Assembly (NCBI RefSeq): GCF_000702005.1
Contig: NZ_JNKI01000012.1
Coordinates: forward strand, 28,950 to 92,949
Direction: 5' to 3'
DNA from: Selenomonas sp. ND2010
GTDB lineage: Bacteria > Bacillota > Negativicutes > Selenomonadales > Selenomonadaceae
DNA length: 64,000 bases
Shown here: piece after piece, positions 1-8,845 of the stretch
How positions within the stretch are numbered: position 1 is the first letter of the stretch
How the letters are laid out: each line of letters opens with the position of its first letter
Notes under the pieces: model-generated
Seen by the model: the letters and a program-made list of their open reading frames with translations, nothing else
Database searches by the model: none
Told to the model about the DNA's origin: nothing
Translations under genes and position numbers: made by a program

Positions 1-597
1 GCAGAGGAACGGGCTTGTGCTGGGGACAGCAAGAGCGCCTGGCAGGCTTATGAAACCGCATTATCCCTCGATGGCAAGAATCCATTGATTTTACAAAGCC
101 GTGCTCATTTTTATTATGAGGGGATGGCCGATTACCGGAAGGCCATAGCCGATTATGATAAGGCGGCACAGCTCGTAACAGCGGAAGATGATTCCAGGCG
201 TTTGAAGATTGCGCTGCAGAAGCTGGGGGTGCAGCTTAAATACGCAAGCTTTCAAAAAGGATATTATGCGACAATCGTCAATTCCGTAGATACTATTTTG
301 GCCATGAAGCAGCAAAAGATCAATCACAAGCAACGGGAGTATCTCTATGAAGCGCGTTGTGTGGCCAATTACGAACTGGAGCAATACGCGGAAGCTTTGC
401 GTGACAGCCAGTATATCCTCCTCCTGTTGGATAAGGATAAGTTCAGGCAGGCGCGCATCTTGCAGCAGCAAAGCCGCATCCTGACGAAGATGGGCCTTGG
501 GCAGGCGGCTAAAGAGGCCATGAAGGCAGCGCTTTTGCGCAATCCGAAAATCATGGTGGACCGACAGTATGAGTTAGATAGGGATTTGGTGGATTGA
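1..597 (+). CDS. TPR-repeat protein, 5'-truncated by the window edge
   Basis: The frame is open from base 1 and stops with TGA at 595-597, so only the last 198 residues are visible and the start lies upstream. The sequence is almost wholly helical with tetratricopeptide-like periodicity: Ala/Tyr/Leu pairs such as SAWQAYETALSLDGKNP, then DYRKAIADYDKAAQLV and AEALRDSQYILLLLDKD. TPR arrays are protein-protein interaction scaffolds, and no catalytic motif is seen. It ends 19 bases before the secreted C1 peptidase and is probably co-transcribed with it. A specific role cannot be assigned. An ATG at 85 is internal and unlikely to be the true start. Confidence 0.75.
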   Translation, partial: AEERACAGDSKSAWQAYETALSLDGKNPLILQSRAHFYYEGMADYRKAIADYDKAAQLVTAEDDSRRLKIALQKLGVQLKYASFQKGYYATIVNSVDTILAMKQQKINHKQREYLYEARCVANYELEQYAEALRDSQYILLLLDKDKFRQARILQQQSRILTKMGLGQAAKEAMKAALLRNPKIMVDRQYELDRDLVD

Positions 598-616
598 CAG
601 CAGGAGGCGTGGGAAT

Positions 617-2125
617 ATGATGCGCAATGCAGTGCCGGGATTTTGGGGAGCGCTTTTGGGTCTGCTGCTGCCGGTGGCAGGTTTTGCCCAAGGGGCGTCA
701 GCAGCGACAGCGTTGCCGGATTTTTATGATATGCGGCTGGCAGATCCATTTGACCGGTCCAGTTATTTTGACGGGAGAAAATCCATGCTCAATGACGTGG
801 GCAGCCAGGGAAGTGCGAATATCTGTTGGGCGTTTACGGCAGCGGCTGCGTTGGAATCCAACGTATATAAAAATTGGCAGCGGCAGGGGATAGCCTATTC
901 GGTGGATGCCCGGGGCTTTCACTTATCGCCCTGGAAAATGGCTTGGTTTTCCTATGCGCGGCCAGTAGAAGAGCCCGGGGATTTGACCGGGGTTATGGGA
1001 AAGCCGTTGCGAAAAGGCAGCTATGCGGTTCCGTTGGCCAGCCGTGTCTATGGCCATGGCAGCTGGCCACTCTTTGCGCCGGAATTTTTAGCTGGCAGTG
1101 GTATCGGCTTTCGTAAAGCTGAGGCAAGTGTATCAGAGGACATGAAAGCGCCGACTACCTGGGGGGATGACGCGGGACTTCGTCTCCGCAATATCTTCAC
1201 GAGTACGGGTACGAAGCTCGATCAGCCAGCGGAAATCGCGCGGATGAAGTCCATAATGCTGGAGTATGGTGCCTTGGCGGCGGGCGTCAACAGTCTGCCG
1301 CTGCAGCAAAAAGGAGCTGTCGCTTATTATCGGGCCAAGCCACTGCCGGTGAATCATGGGGTCAATATCATCGGTTGGGATGATTCCTATGATTTTGCCG
1401 GCTCGGGACTCAGGGTAAAACCTAAGCATAAAGGGGCCTGGATTATTCGCAATAGTTGGGGCAAAGCGTGGGGCGATGGTGGTTATGCATATCTTTCGTA
1501 TGAGGATAAGACGTTGCGCAATTACGTAGCGTATGATACTTCGCTGGACACCGCCGCTTACGATTGGATTGATACCTATGAACGGTCAAATTGTTTGGTG
1601 CCGCCGCGGCAGAATTGGGAAAATAGCAGCGGCCCGCGGTATCGTCAAATGGAATCAGGCAGCGGTTTTGCGGCAGGCTATCGAGCAAAGGGCGCTGGAT
1701 GGATACAGGCGGTAGGCTTCTATGCGATGGCGGATGCACTGGAATATACGATCACAATCCGCAAGGGAAGTCTGGACCCGAAGCAGGGAAGTTTGGCCTT
1801 GGAGCAAAAGGGGCGCTTTGGTGCGGATAATACGCCGGATTGGGCGGGATATCGCACTGTACCGTTATCGTCGAAAGTATTCCTCGCTCCGGGGGAAGCA
1901 TATACCGTGGCAGTTATGCTACAAAATCCCAAGGGAAAAGTCCGGTTGGTTTTGTCGCCACAGCTTGTCGAGTCACGGAAGCTGGATTCGGTTCATAGTT
2001 ATCTTCGAAGGGGCCGGCATGGCAGCTGGCAGAAGACAGTTCGCAGGAATGACGGGGAACAGCCGGTATGGTATCGGAATGCTTCCGTTGTTCAGCGCGT
2101 TTATGTCAAGAAGGCTGAAAAATGA
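617..2125 (+). CDS. Secreted papain-family (C1A) cysteine peptidase
   Basis: 502 residues. The start ATG follows AGGAGG at 602-607. An N-terminal signal peptide (hydrophobic run GALLGLLLPVAGFA, then AQGASA) predicts export. The papain triad is visible: C70 in ANICWAF, with the oxyanion Gln at position 64; H247 in NHGVNIIGW; and N279 in IIRNSWGKAWGDGG. About 200 residues after the catalytic domain form a beta-rich C-terminal part, resembling the lectin-like domains attached to bacterial C1 peptidases (inference). No obvious inhibitory propeptide is present: only about 40 residues separate the signal peptide from the active-site Cys. The likely role is proteolysis in the periplasm or outside the cell; the substrate is unknown. 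A hairpin terminator follows directly. Confidence 0.9.
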   Translation: MMRNAVPGFWGALLGLLLPVAGFAQGASAATALPDFYDMRLADPFDRSSYFDGRKSMLNDVGSQGSANICWAFTAAAALESNVYKNWQRQGIAYSVDARGFHLSPWKMAWFSYARPVEEPGDLTGVMGKPLRKGSYAVPLASRVYGHGSWPLFAPEFLAGSGIGFRKAEASVSEDMKAPTTWGDDAGLRLRNIFTSTGTKLDQPAEIARMKSIMLEYGALAAGVNSLPLQQKGAVAYYRAKPLPVNHGVNIIGWDDSYDFAGSGLRVKPKHKGAWIIRNSWGKAWGDGGYAYLSYEDKTLRNYVAYDTSLDTAAYDWIDTYERSNCLVPPRQNWENSSGPRYRQMESGSGFAAGYRAKGAGWIQAVGFYAMADALEYTITIRKGSLDPKQGSLALEQKGRFGADNTPDWAGYRTVPLSSKVFLAPGEAYTVAVMLQNPKGKVRLVLSPQLVESRKLDSVHSYLRRGRHGSWQKTVRRNDGEQPVWYRNASVVQRVYVKKAEK

Positions 2126-2132
2126 AGACAAC

Positions 2133-2166
2133 AAAAAAGACCTGCTGAAAAGCAGGCCTTTTTTCT
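2133..2166. terminator. Bidirectional terminator between C1 peptidase and rpsT
   Basis: GACCTGCT-GAAA-AGCAGGCC hairpin flanked by an A-run on the left and a T-run on the right, so it can stop transcription from both sides. It lies between the end of the peptidase gene and the end of the convergent rpsT gene. Confidence 0.85.
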
Positions 2167-2182
2167 ATCTCATCTGAGAAAA

Positions 2183-2449
2183 TTACTTAGCGAGTGCGTT
2201 GACTTTGCGAGCCAGACGGGATTTTTTGCGGGATGCAGCATTTTTATGATAAACATGGTTAGCAGCAGCCTGATCGATCGTCTTGCAAGCAACCGTAAGG
2301 AGGGATTTCGCTTCATCAGCGTTTCCAGCCTCAACAGCGTCAAGAACACGACGGGAAGCAGTGCGTACACGGGACTTCTCAGCAGCGTTCTTTGCATGGC
2401 GCTTAGCGTCAGATTTAACACTAAGAATAGATGCTTTAATATTTGGCAA
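2183..2449 (-). CDS. rpsT: 30S ribosomal protein S20
   Basis: 88 residues. The Lys/Arg/Ala-rich helical protein begins MPNIKASILSVKSDAKR and ends KSRLARKVNALAK, typical of S20, which binds 16S rRNA in the body of the 30S subunit. The start is taken as TTG at 2449, because the family begins MPNIKS/A and a strong G-rich ribosome binding site (AAGGGGGGTG) sits just upstream on the minus strand. A longer reading from 2470 would put that site inside the gene. It is divergent from lepA, as in many Firmicutes. A minus-strand promoter is recognisable at 2486-2514. Confidence 0.95.
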   Translation of the reverse strand: MPNIKASILSVKSDAKRHAKNAAEKSRVRTASRRVLDAVEAGNADEAKSLLTVACKTIDQAAANHVYHKNAASRKKSRLARKVNALAK

Positions 2450-2485
2450 GTAATTCACCCCCCTTAACAAATTCGTTACTTTGTT

Positions 2486-2514
2486 ATCATAGCATGTGGA
2501 AAAATAAAAAGCAA
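2486..2514 (-). promoter_or_regulatory. Sigma-A promoter of rpsT
   Basis: On the minus strand, TTGCTT (2514-2509), a 17-base spacer, and TATGAT (2491-2486) with an extended TGC just before the -10. Confidence 0.7.
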
Positions 2515-2543
2515 TAGTTTTCTTTAGTTCGGCCTGCTATTTC

Positions 2544-2573
2544 TTGCAGGTGAGCGGTGTTCAATGCTATAAT
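2544..2573 (+). promoter_or_regulatory. Sigma-A promoter of lepA
   Basis: TTGCAG (2544-2549), 18-base spacer, perfect TATAAT (2568-2573) preceded by TGC (extended -10). Its position shows that the upstream in-frame extension of lepA from 2544 is not translated. Confidence 0.75.
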
Positions 2574-2612
2574 ACGATAGATATGGATTGTTATTTTGAA
2601 AGGAAAATGACT

Positions 2613-4409
2613 ATGCAGAACAAAAATATCCGCAATTTCTCGATTATTGCTCATATTGATCATGGCAAATCGACGATTGCGGATCGTTTGATTGAATATA
2701 CGGGGACACTCACGAAGCGTGAGATGGAGGCGCAGGTCCTCGACAATATGGATTTGGAGCGGGAGCGCGGCATAACCATCAAGGCCCAGACGGTGCGCCT
2801 CGACTACAAGGGGAAAGACGGCCAGCTGTATCAGCTCAATCTCATTGATACGCCGGGCCATGTCGACTTTACGTATGAGGTATCGAGAAGCCTGGCGGCC
2901 TGTGAGGGAGCGCTGCTGGTTGTCGACGCTGCCCAGGGCGTTGAGGCCCAGACGTTGGCAAATGTCTATATGGCATTAGAAAATGACTTGGAGATTGTGC
3001 CGGTCATCAATAAAATTGATCTCCCCAGTGCTGACCCGGAACGCGTAAAGGAAGAAATCGAAAACACTATTGGTCTTGACACTTCCAATGCGGTGTTGGC
3101 ATCAGCGAAATCCGGCATTGGCATTGAAGAGATTCTCGATTCGATTGTCGATTATATTCCCGCACCGGAAGGGGATGAGAATGCGCCGCTGCAGGCCTTG
3201 ATTTTTGATTCGTTCTTTGATTCGTATAAGGGCGTTATTGCCCATGTCCGTGTCAAGCAGGGCCATATCAAAAAAGGTATGAAGCTCAAGATGATGGCAA
3301 CGGGCAAGACCTTTGAGGTCACCGATGTGGGCTGTTTTAAACCGCAGCCGGTCGATGTCGGTCATCTCGATGTTGGTGAGGTAGGCTTTGTGGCCGGTTC
3401 GCTCAAGGATGTGCGCGATGTCCAGGTAGGCGATACCATTACGTTTGCCGATAATCCGGCGGCAGAACCGCTGCCAGGCTATCGCGGGGTTACGCCGATG
3501 GTTTATTGCGGCCTTTATCCCGTTGACAGCTCGGATTACGACAATCTCAAAGATGCATTGGAAAAAATGCAGATCAACGATGCGGCACTGGTATTTGAGC
3601 CAGAGACGTCAGTAGCCTTGGGCTTTGGTTTTCGTTGCGGTTTCCTGGGACTCTTGCATATGGATGTCATTCAGGAACGTCTTGAGCGCGAATACAACCT
3701 AAAGCTGATTACGACAGCACCATCGGTTATCTATCATGTGTTCAAGACGGATGGTTCCCAGGTGGATGTCAGCAATCCGTCCGATTTGCCGCCACAGACA
3801 GAAATCGAGCATATTGAAGAGCCGTATGTAAAGGCGACGGTTATCGTACCGAATGATTTTGTCGGTGCGGTTATGGAGATTTCTCAGGATAAACGCGGGG
3901 AATTTAAGACGATGGATTATCTCGATGAAAACCGCGTCATGATTACCTATCATATCCCGCTCAATGAGATTATCTTTGACTATTTCGACCGTTTGAAATC
4001 GGCAACCCGTGGATATGCTTCGCTGGATTATGAGTTGGCCGATTATCAGGAATCAAAATTGGTTAAAGTGGATATCCTGCTCAATGGAGATCCGGTGGAT
4101 GCGCTTTCGACCATTGTTCATAAGGACCGCGCTGCCGGTCGTGGGCGTCAGCTGGCTTCGAAGCTTAAGGAAATTATTCCGCAGCAGATGTTTGAAATCC
4201 CCATCCAGGCAGCTATTGGCAGCAAAGTCATTGCTCGTGAGAACGTCCGCGCCCGTCGTAAGGATGTCTTGGCGAAATGTTATGGCGGCGATATATCGCG
4301 TAAGCGCAAACTGCTCGAAAAACAGAAGGAGGGCAAAAAGCGCATGAAGGCAGTCGGCAGTGTCGAAGTGCCACAGGAAGCGTTTATGGCCATCTTGAAG
4401 ATCGATTAA
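2613..4409 (+). CDS. lepA: Elongation factor 4 (LepA), ribosome back-translocating GTPase
   Basis: 598 residues, the usual length. Translational GTPase motifs: P-loop [26 protein letters not shown] and [10 protein letters not shown], followed by EF-G-like domains and the LepA-specific C-terminal domain ([17 protein letters not shown]). LepA binds the ribosome and remodels stalled or mistranslocated complexes. The start ATG at 2613 is preferred over 2607, because AGGA at 2601-2604 is then spaced 8 bases, and over 2544, which lies inside the promoter. hemW follows 12 bases later; the lepA-hemW-hrcA order is conserved in Firmicutes. Confidence 0.97.
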   Translation: MQNKNIRNFSIIAHIDHGKSTIADRLIEYTGTLTKREMEAQVLDNMDLERERGITIKAQTVRLDYKGKDGQLYQLNLIDTPGHVDFTYEVSRSLAACEGALLVVDAAQGVEAQTLANVYMALENDLEIVPVINKIDLPSADPERVKEEIENTIGLDTSNAVLASAKSGIGIEEILDSIVDYIPAPEGDENAPLQALIFDSFFDSYKGVIAHVRVKQGHIKKGMKLKMMATGKTFEVTDVGCFKPQPVDVGHLDVGEVGFVAGSLKDVRDVQVGDTITFADNPAAEPLPGYRGVTPMVYCGLYPVDSSDYDNLKDALEKMQINDAALVFEPETSVALGFGFRCGFLGLLHMDVIQERLEREYNLKLITTAPSVIYHVFKTDGSQVDVSNPSDLPPQTEIEHIEEPYVKATVIVPNDFVGAVMEISQDKRGEFKTMDYLDENRVMITYHIPLNEIIFDYFDRLKSATRGYASLDYELADYQESKLVKVDILLNGDPVDALSTIVHKDRAAGRGRQLASKLKEIIPQQMFEIPIQAAIGSKVIARENVRARRKDVLAKCYGGDISRKRKLLEKQKEGKKRMKAVGSVEVPQEAFMAILKID

Positions 4410-4421
4410 TGGAGAAAGTGA

Positions 4422-5588
4422 ATGGATGCAAAACAATGGGGCGTATATGTCCACATTCCCTTTTGCCGCCAGAAGTGCTTCTACTGTGACTTCCCGTCTT
4501 TTGCCGGGCGGGAGCGTTATTGGGAAGATTATACAGGAGCCCTGTGCCGGGAAATTGCGGTACGGGGCTCTTATTATCGGCAGCAATGGGGAAAACCGGC
4601 GACGATTTATCTGGGAGGCGGGACACCGTCTATCTTGCCGGAAAAATTCATGAAGCAGTTGCTCTCGGAACTTCGCCAGATTTTTTTGCCGGATGGCAAA
4701 GCTGAGGAATTTACCGTGGAATGCAATCCAGGAACCGTCGACGAGCCTTATTTGGCGATGCTGCGGAATCGAGGGGTGAATCGTCTTTCCTTTGGCGTGC
4801 AGAGTTTTGATGATACCTTATTAAAAAGAATCGGCCGTATCCATAATGGCCAGCAGGCCGTGGATGCGGTAGCAATGGCAAGGCGGGTGGGCTTTGCGAA
4901 TCTGAGCCTTGATTTGATGTATGGGCTTCCGGGACAGACTTTGGAACAACTAAAAGAAAGCGTCGAACAGGCATTGTCCCTAAAGCCGGAACACATATCG
5001 ATCTACGGACTTCAGCTCGAGGAAGGGACGGCATTTTATCGGATGCAGGAGCTGGGGAAACTCAATTTGCCGACGGATGACGTCACAGAAGCCATGTACG
5101 ATTATATGACGGAATATTTACCGTCACAGGGCTATGAACGCTATGAGATTTCGAATTTTGCGCGGCCGGGGTTTGAGAGCCGTCATAATATGAGTTATTG
5201 GCAGGATGTGCCCTATCTTGGGGTGGGAGCTGCCGCACATTCGTATCTTGACGGGCAGCGATGGGCTGCGTTTGCCGAATTAGACCGCTATATGGATGCG
5301 ATAAAGGAGAATCGCATTCCCGTAGAACCGGAGGAAGCTGCCACGACAGCTATAGCTATCGAAGAGTTTTGTTTTTTGGCTTTGCGGACAGCTAAGGGGA
5401 TAAGCCGGGAAAAATTCCTGCAAAAGTTTGGCAGGGAGATGGACGTGTGGTATGGAACAGTCCTGAGGGATCTTTCGGCGCGAAAACTGCTCGTTGACGA
5501 TGGCCGATATGTCAGACTGACCCGTCAAGGCATGAAGTATGGGAATTTGGTATTTGAAAAATTTTTGCTTGATGCGCAAGATTTTTGA
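4422..5588 (+). CDS. hemW: Radical SAM heme chaperone HemW (HemN-like)
   Basis: 388 residues. The N-terminal VYVHIPFCRQKCFYCDF carries the radical-SAM Cys triad C15-x3-C19-x2-C22. The residue two after C22 is Phe, not the extra Cys of true coproporphyrinogen dehydrogenase HemN, which points to the HemW heme-insertion chaperone class. GGGTPS (SAM-binding glycine motif) and the C-terminal HemN_C region follow. ATG at 4422 is preceded by GGAGA. It forms a tight unit with lepA. Older annotations call this family oxygen-independent coproporphyrinogen III oxidase. Confidence 0.93.
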   Translation: MDAKQWGVYVHIPFCRQKCFYCDFPSFAGRERYWEDYTGALCREIAVRGSYYRQQWGKPATIYLGGGTPSILPEKFMKQLLSELRQIFLPDGKAEEFTVECNPGTVDEPYLAMLRNRGVNRLSFGVQSFDDTLLKRIGRIHNGQQAVDAVAMARRVGFANLSLDLMYGLPGQTLEQLKESVEQALSLKPEHISIYGLQLEEGTAFYRMQELGKLNLPTDDVTEAMYDYMTEYLPSQGYERYEISNFARPGFESRHNMSYWQDVPYLGVGAAAHSYLDGQRWAAFAELDRYMDAIKENRIPVEPEEAATTAIAIEEFCFLALRTAKGISREKFLQKFGREMDVWYGTVLRDLSARKLLVDDGRYVRLTRQGMKYGNLVFEKFLLDAQDF

Positions 5589-5617
5589 TAATGCCTAGTG
5601 GTTATTTGAGGAAAGTC

Positions 5618-5626
5618 TGCTATAAT
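5618..5626 (+). promoter_or_regulatory. Extended -10 promoter for the deacetylase gene
   Basis: TGCTATAAT at 5618-5626, 43 bases before the chosen start. No good -35 at 17 bases is visible, consistent with an extended -10 promoter. Confidence 0.5.
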
Positions 5627-5668
5627 ACTTTTGTATACTTAAAATTGGATGAGAATCGGGGAGATATC

Positions 5669-6580
5669 ATGGACAGAAAGATCATTGAGAAATTTGTCTT
5701 GTCCGCTTTGATTATTATGGGATGCAGTGCTGTGGGAGGACTTATCTGGGCAAATAGTCAGAATCAGCTTCAGCAGCAGGCTGCTGTAGAAGAAGCGGAA
5801 AAAGAACCCGGCGTAGAATCGGATGCCTATATTTTGGCCAAGGGGGATTATTCCAATTTAGAGGAACTTCTTACCGATGTCGACAAACCGGTCTATGACC
5901 GCTACACGTTAAAGCAGCGTCAGGAAAAGGGACTGCCGACAATGCTGCCGCCGTTGGCCGTATATAATAAGGAAAAAGTAGCCTATCTGACTTTCGACGA
6001 TGGCCCGGATAATAAGAATACTTTGGCGATTTTGGATATTCTCAAGGCAAATGGGATTCATGGCACGTTTTATGTAACCGGTAAGATGTGCGAGGAGAAT
6101 CCAACCGTACTCAAGCGAATCTTTGAGGAAGGGCATGCAATCGGCAATCATAGTTACGACCATGATTACAAGCGGTTGTATCAGTCGAAGGATAGTTTCC
6201 TGGCAGAAATGCAGCAGACCGATGATATCATCTTCAACATCCTTGGGGTGCGTCCGTTCATTATCCGTGCTCCCGGTGGAACGGTGGGAATGTTTTCCGC
6301 GGACTATTATCCGGCGCTTACGGAAGCAGGATATGTGGAACATGATTGGAATGTCAGTTCCGAGGATGCGACGCCGAAACGGCCCAATGCCGCTCGACAG
6401 ATTAAATTCGTGGACAGCATGACGAAGGGCGACCTTAAGGATAATATGGCATTAGTGCTTATGCATTGCTGTGGGGGCAAGGAAGAAACGGTTAAGGCGC
6501 TGCAAGGAATCATTGACGTACTGAAAGCCAAGGGGTATCGTTTTGGTGTTGTGACACCGATTACTCCGCAGCCATGGTAA
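5669..6580 (+). CDS. Membrane-anchored polysaccharide deacetylase (NodB/CE4 family)
   Basis: 303 residues from ATG 5669 (GGGGAGA 5-10 bases upstream; an upstream in-frame ATG at 5585 overlaps the promoter and hemW). A single N-terminal hydrophobic segment (VLSALIIMGCSAVGGLIWA) acts as signal anchor or signal peptide. The NodB domain shows TFDDGPDN (catalytic base and metal Asp), HSYDHDY (metal His) and RAPGG (motif 3). ALVLMHCCGG supplies the late His region. These enzymes remove N-acetyl groups from peptidoglycan or similar glycans outside the cytoplasmic membrane. It is followed 21 bases later by a serine hydrolase, so the pair is probably a small envelope-remodelling operon set between hemW and hrcA. 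Confidence 0.9.
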   Translation: MDRKIIEKFVLSALIIMGCSAVGGLIWANSQNQLQQQAAVEEAEKEPGVESDAYILAKGDYSNLEELLTDVDKPVYDRYTLKQRQEKGLPTMLPPLAVYNKEKVAYLTFDDGPDNKNTLAILDILKANGIHGTFYVTGKMCEENPTVLKRIFEEGHAIGNHSYDHDYKRLYQSKDSFLAEMQQTDDIIFNILGVRPFIIRAPGGTVGMFSADYYPALTEAGYVEHDWNVSSEDATPKRPNAARQIKFVDSMTKGDLKDNMALVLMHCCGGKEETVKALQGIIDVLKAKGYRFGVVTPITPQPW

Positions 6581-6601
6581 GGGGAAAGACAGGAGCAGCC
6601 C

Positions 6602-7555
6602 GTGACGTTTAAGCGAATCATTTGTTTTTTTTGTATAATGGTAGTCCTGGAAATTGGCAGTATGTTGTCGATAGCCATTTGGATGCATCAGGATGAGGGA
6701 AGCTCTGTGCAGGCAGAATCTGCTCATGAAGATCGCGATGCTGTAGGCGAGGAAAAACGCGCGCCCAATGCCAGGGATGCTGCGGAGTTAAACCGCAATA
6801 TCGAACGCATATTGGGGGGCGATTCTGCGCGCTATGCAATCTATTTTTTGCGCCCCGCCGAGGAGGAGGAACCCTTCCTTTATCAGAATCGTCCGATGTC
6901 GCCAGCGAGCATGATTAAGGTTTTTATCATGGCAGCGGTTATGCAGGAGGTGCATGATGGCAGGTTGTCGTTGGAGGAAAAGCTCGTCATACGGGAATCC
7001 GATGTAGTGGGTGGTGCCGGTGTGATTACTTGGTATAACATCGGAGAAGTGCGCTCTATACGGGAACTTGTTTCGGGGATGATTATGAGCAGTGATAATA
7101 CTGCCACCAATATCTTAATCGATCGTTTGGGAATGGATAAAATCAATCGGTATATCCAAGAACACGGATATGGAGACACGCAGCTGGTCCATAAGATGAT
7201 GATTGGAAATGGCGGACGAAAGAATTTTTCATCCGCGCGGGACTTAGGAAAATTGTTCAGCCGGCTGTATTATCATCAGTTGGTAGGAGAGTCAGAAGAC
7301 CGATTTATGGAACTGGTGCTTTCTGGACAGAAGGACAAGGAATGCTTCAATGCTGCGCTTCCGGATTTTACGATTGCGCATAAGACGGGAGAAGTTACCG
7401 GACTTTACGATGATGGTGGAATCTTTTATGGCAAACAAGGCGATTTCGTACTTGTCATCATGAATGAGGGCTTTACAAGCCGTGGGGATACGATTGAAGA
7501 CATGAAGCAATTGACGCGTTATTTTGCCTCGACCCTTAAAAAGAAAAAGAAATAA
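6602..7555 (+). CDS. Exported class-A beta-lactamase-fold serine hydrolase
   Basis: 317 residues from GTG 6602 with AGGAG 7 bases upstream. An N-terminal hydrophobic helix (ICFFCIMVVLEIGSMLSIAI) directs export. The penicillin-recognising triad is clear: S103-M-I-K106, S164-D-N166 and K261-T-G263. The ExxLN omega-loop motif that gives class A beta-lactamases their deacylating Glu is not visible after the SDN, so a DD-peptidase-like or peptidoglycan-linked hydrolase is more likely than drug resistance (inference). Its deacetylase neighbour supports a cell-wall role. No clear terminator follows; the hrcA promoter lies in the 200-base gap downstream. Confidence 0.85.
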   Translation: MTFKRIICFFCIMVVLEIGSMLSIAIWMHQDEGSSVQAESAHEDRDAVGEEKRAPNARDAAELNRNIERILGGDSARYAIYFLRPAEEEEPFLYQNRPMSPASMIKVFIMAAVMQEVHDGRLSLEEKLVIRESDVVGGAGVITWYNIGEVRSIRELVSGMIMSSDNTATNILIDRLGMDKINRYIQEHGYGDTQLVHKMMIGNGGRKNFSSARDLGKLFSRLYYHQLVGESEDRFMELVLSGQKDKECFNAALPDFTIAHKTGEVTGLYDDGGIFYGKQGDFVLVIMNEGFTSRGDTIEDMKQLTRYFASTLKKKKK

Positions 7556-7657
7556 ATGCAGGGACTTTTGAGGAAAAAGTATGCTGAACTATTGGGGGAC
7601 CCGCTGGGGCTGAAAAGTACTGGCGGGGTTTTATATTTGACTTTTTGTCTTTTAGTG

Positions 7658-7686
7658 TTGACTTTTTGCCTTATTCGCGGTATTAT
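7658..7686 (+). promoter_or_regulatory. Heat-shock operon promoter (sigma-A)
   Basis: TTGACT (7658-7663), 17-base spacer, TATTAT (7681-7686). A second TTGACT at 7637-7642 sits in an imperfect 21-base tandem copy (TTGACTTTTTGYCTT). The transcript would start at about 7693, just before CIRCE. Confidence 0.8.
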
Positions 7687-7702
7687 CTTAATAGATTCGA
7701 AG

Positions 7703-7729
7703 TTAGCACTCACTATATAAGAGTGCTAA
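7703..7729 (+). promoter_or_regulatory. CIRCE operator (HrcA binding site)
   Basis: Exact consensus TTAGCACTC-N9-GAGTGCTAA, located in the leader just downstream of the promoter and 31 bases before hrcA. HrcA binding here represses the whole hrcA-grpE-dnaK-dnaJ operon until heat stress titrates GroE, giving autoregulation. Confidence 0.98.
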
Positions 7730-7760
7730 CAGGAAAATAAATACCGAAGGAGGGATGCTG

Positions 7761-8795
7761 ATGTCCGAACCGATAGATGAGCGCAAACAGCGGGTATTAA
7801 AGGCCGTTATCGATGATTATATCGAGACCGCCGAGCCAGTGGGCTCAAGAACGTTGGCTCGGAAGTATGACTTAGGTGTCAGTCCAGCTACCATCCGCAA
7901 TGAAATGGCGGATTTGGAAATGCTGGGGTATCTCGAGCATCTTCATACCTCCTCCGGTCGGGTACCATCCTCCAAGGGATATCGTTTCTACGTGGATGGC
8001 CTGATTCCGCCAAAGCCAGTCAGTGAGGAAGAAAAGGCACGGATCGATCGTTGGTATAATGCCAAAGTCAAGCGGATTGATGAGGTGTTTCAAGAGACTG
8101 CTCACATCATATCCCAAGTGACCAAAAACGTGTCGCTGGTGCTGGCACCGCAGCTTACTCAGGCGAAGTTCCGTTGCTTGCAGTTTTTGCCGCTGGATGA
8201 TTATCGTGTCATCACAGTGCTTATGACCGATGCAGGCTTTATCGAGAACAAGATTGTCGAAATGCCAAGTGGTGCGACCTTTGAGGATTTTCAGCGGATG
8301 GCAAGGGTTATCAATGATAATCTTGCTGGGCATACCCTCGATACCATTCAGCATCATGCGCTTTCAGAGATTCGCGATGAAATCTCCGATGAGCCCCTTT
8401 ATGAATCAGCCCTGGAGATTATCCATCGGGCATTGGATACCGGAAAAAGGGAACGGCTTTATCTTGGGGGAACTACCCAAATGCTGGATCAGCCGGAATT
8501 CCACGATGTGGAGAAGGTAAAAGAGACCTTGATGATGCTGGAGGAGGAAGAGCTTATCAAAGACATTCTATATGCTCATATGGGAGATGGCCTTGAGGTC
8601 ACCATCGGGCAGGAAAATGAGGATAAGCACTTCAAGGACAGCAGCATCATTACGGCGACTTATCATCTCGATGGAGAGCTTTTGGGAACCATCGCAGTAT
8701 TGGGACCGACCCGTATGGAGTATGCGAAGGCGATGAGCCTTCTCGAGTACATGAATTCGAATCTTACCAATGTCATCAAACGCTTTCACTGGTAG
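7761..8795 (+). CDS. hrcA: Heat-inducible transcription repressor HrcA
   Basis: 344 residues. The N-terminal winged helix contains ERKQRVLKAVIDDYIETAEPVGS and SPATIRNEMADLE; GYLEHLHTSSGRVPSSKGYR is the family signature. A GAF-like and dimerisation region follows. ATG 7761 is chosen over 7755 because GGAGG at 7748-7752 is then 8 bases away. It binds the CIRCE element just upstream and so represses its own operon. It is first in the order hrcA-grpE-dnaK-dnaJ. Confidence 0.97.
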   Translation: MSEPIDERKQRVLKAVIDDYIETAEPVGSRTLARKYDLGVSPATIRNEMADLEMLGYLEHLHTSSGRVPSSKGYRFYVDGLIPPKPVSEEEKARIDRWYNAKVKRIDEVFQETAHIISQVTKNVSLVLAPQLTQAKFRCLQFLPLDDYRVITVLMTDAGFIENKIVEMPSGATFEDFQRMARVINDNLAGHTLDTIQHHALSEIRDEISDEPLYESALEIIHRALDTGKRERLYLGGTTQMLDQPEFHDVEKVKETLMMLEEEELIKDILYAHMGDGLEVTIGQENEDKHFKDSSIITATYHLDGELLGTIAVLGPTRMEYAKAMSLLEYMNSNLTNVIKRFHW

Positions 8796-8845
8796 ACCCT
8801 GCTGGTGCTTAGCAATATATATCCCCTTTGAAAGAGGTGAAGGAA

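Noticed and set aside
6602..7555. Beta-lactamase resistance gene
   Set aside because: Has SxxK, SDN and KTG, but no visible ExxLN; a peptidoglycan enzyme is more likely.
7557..7719. Short plus-strand frame with a hydrophobic segment in the hrcA leader
   Set aside because: It covers the hrcA promoter and part of CIRCE and lacks a ribosome binding site.
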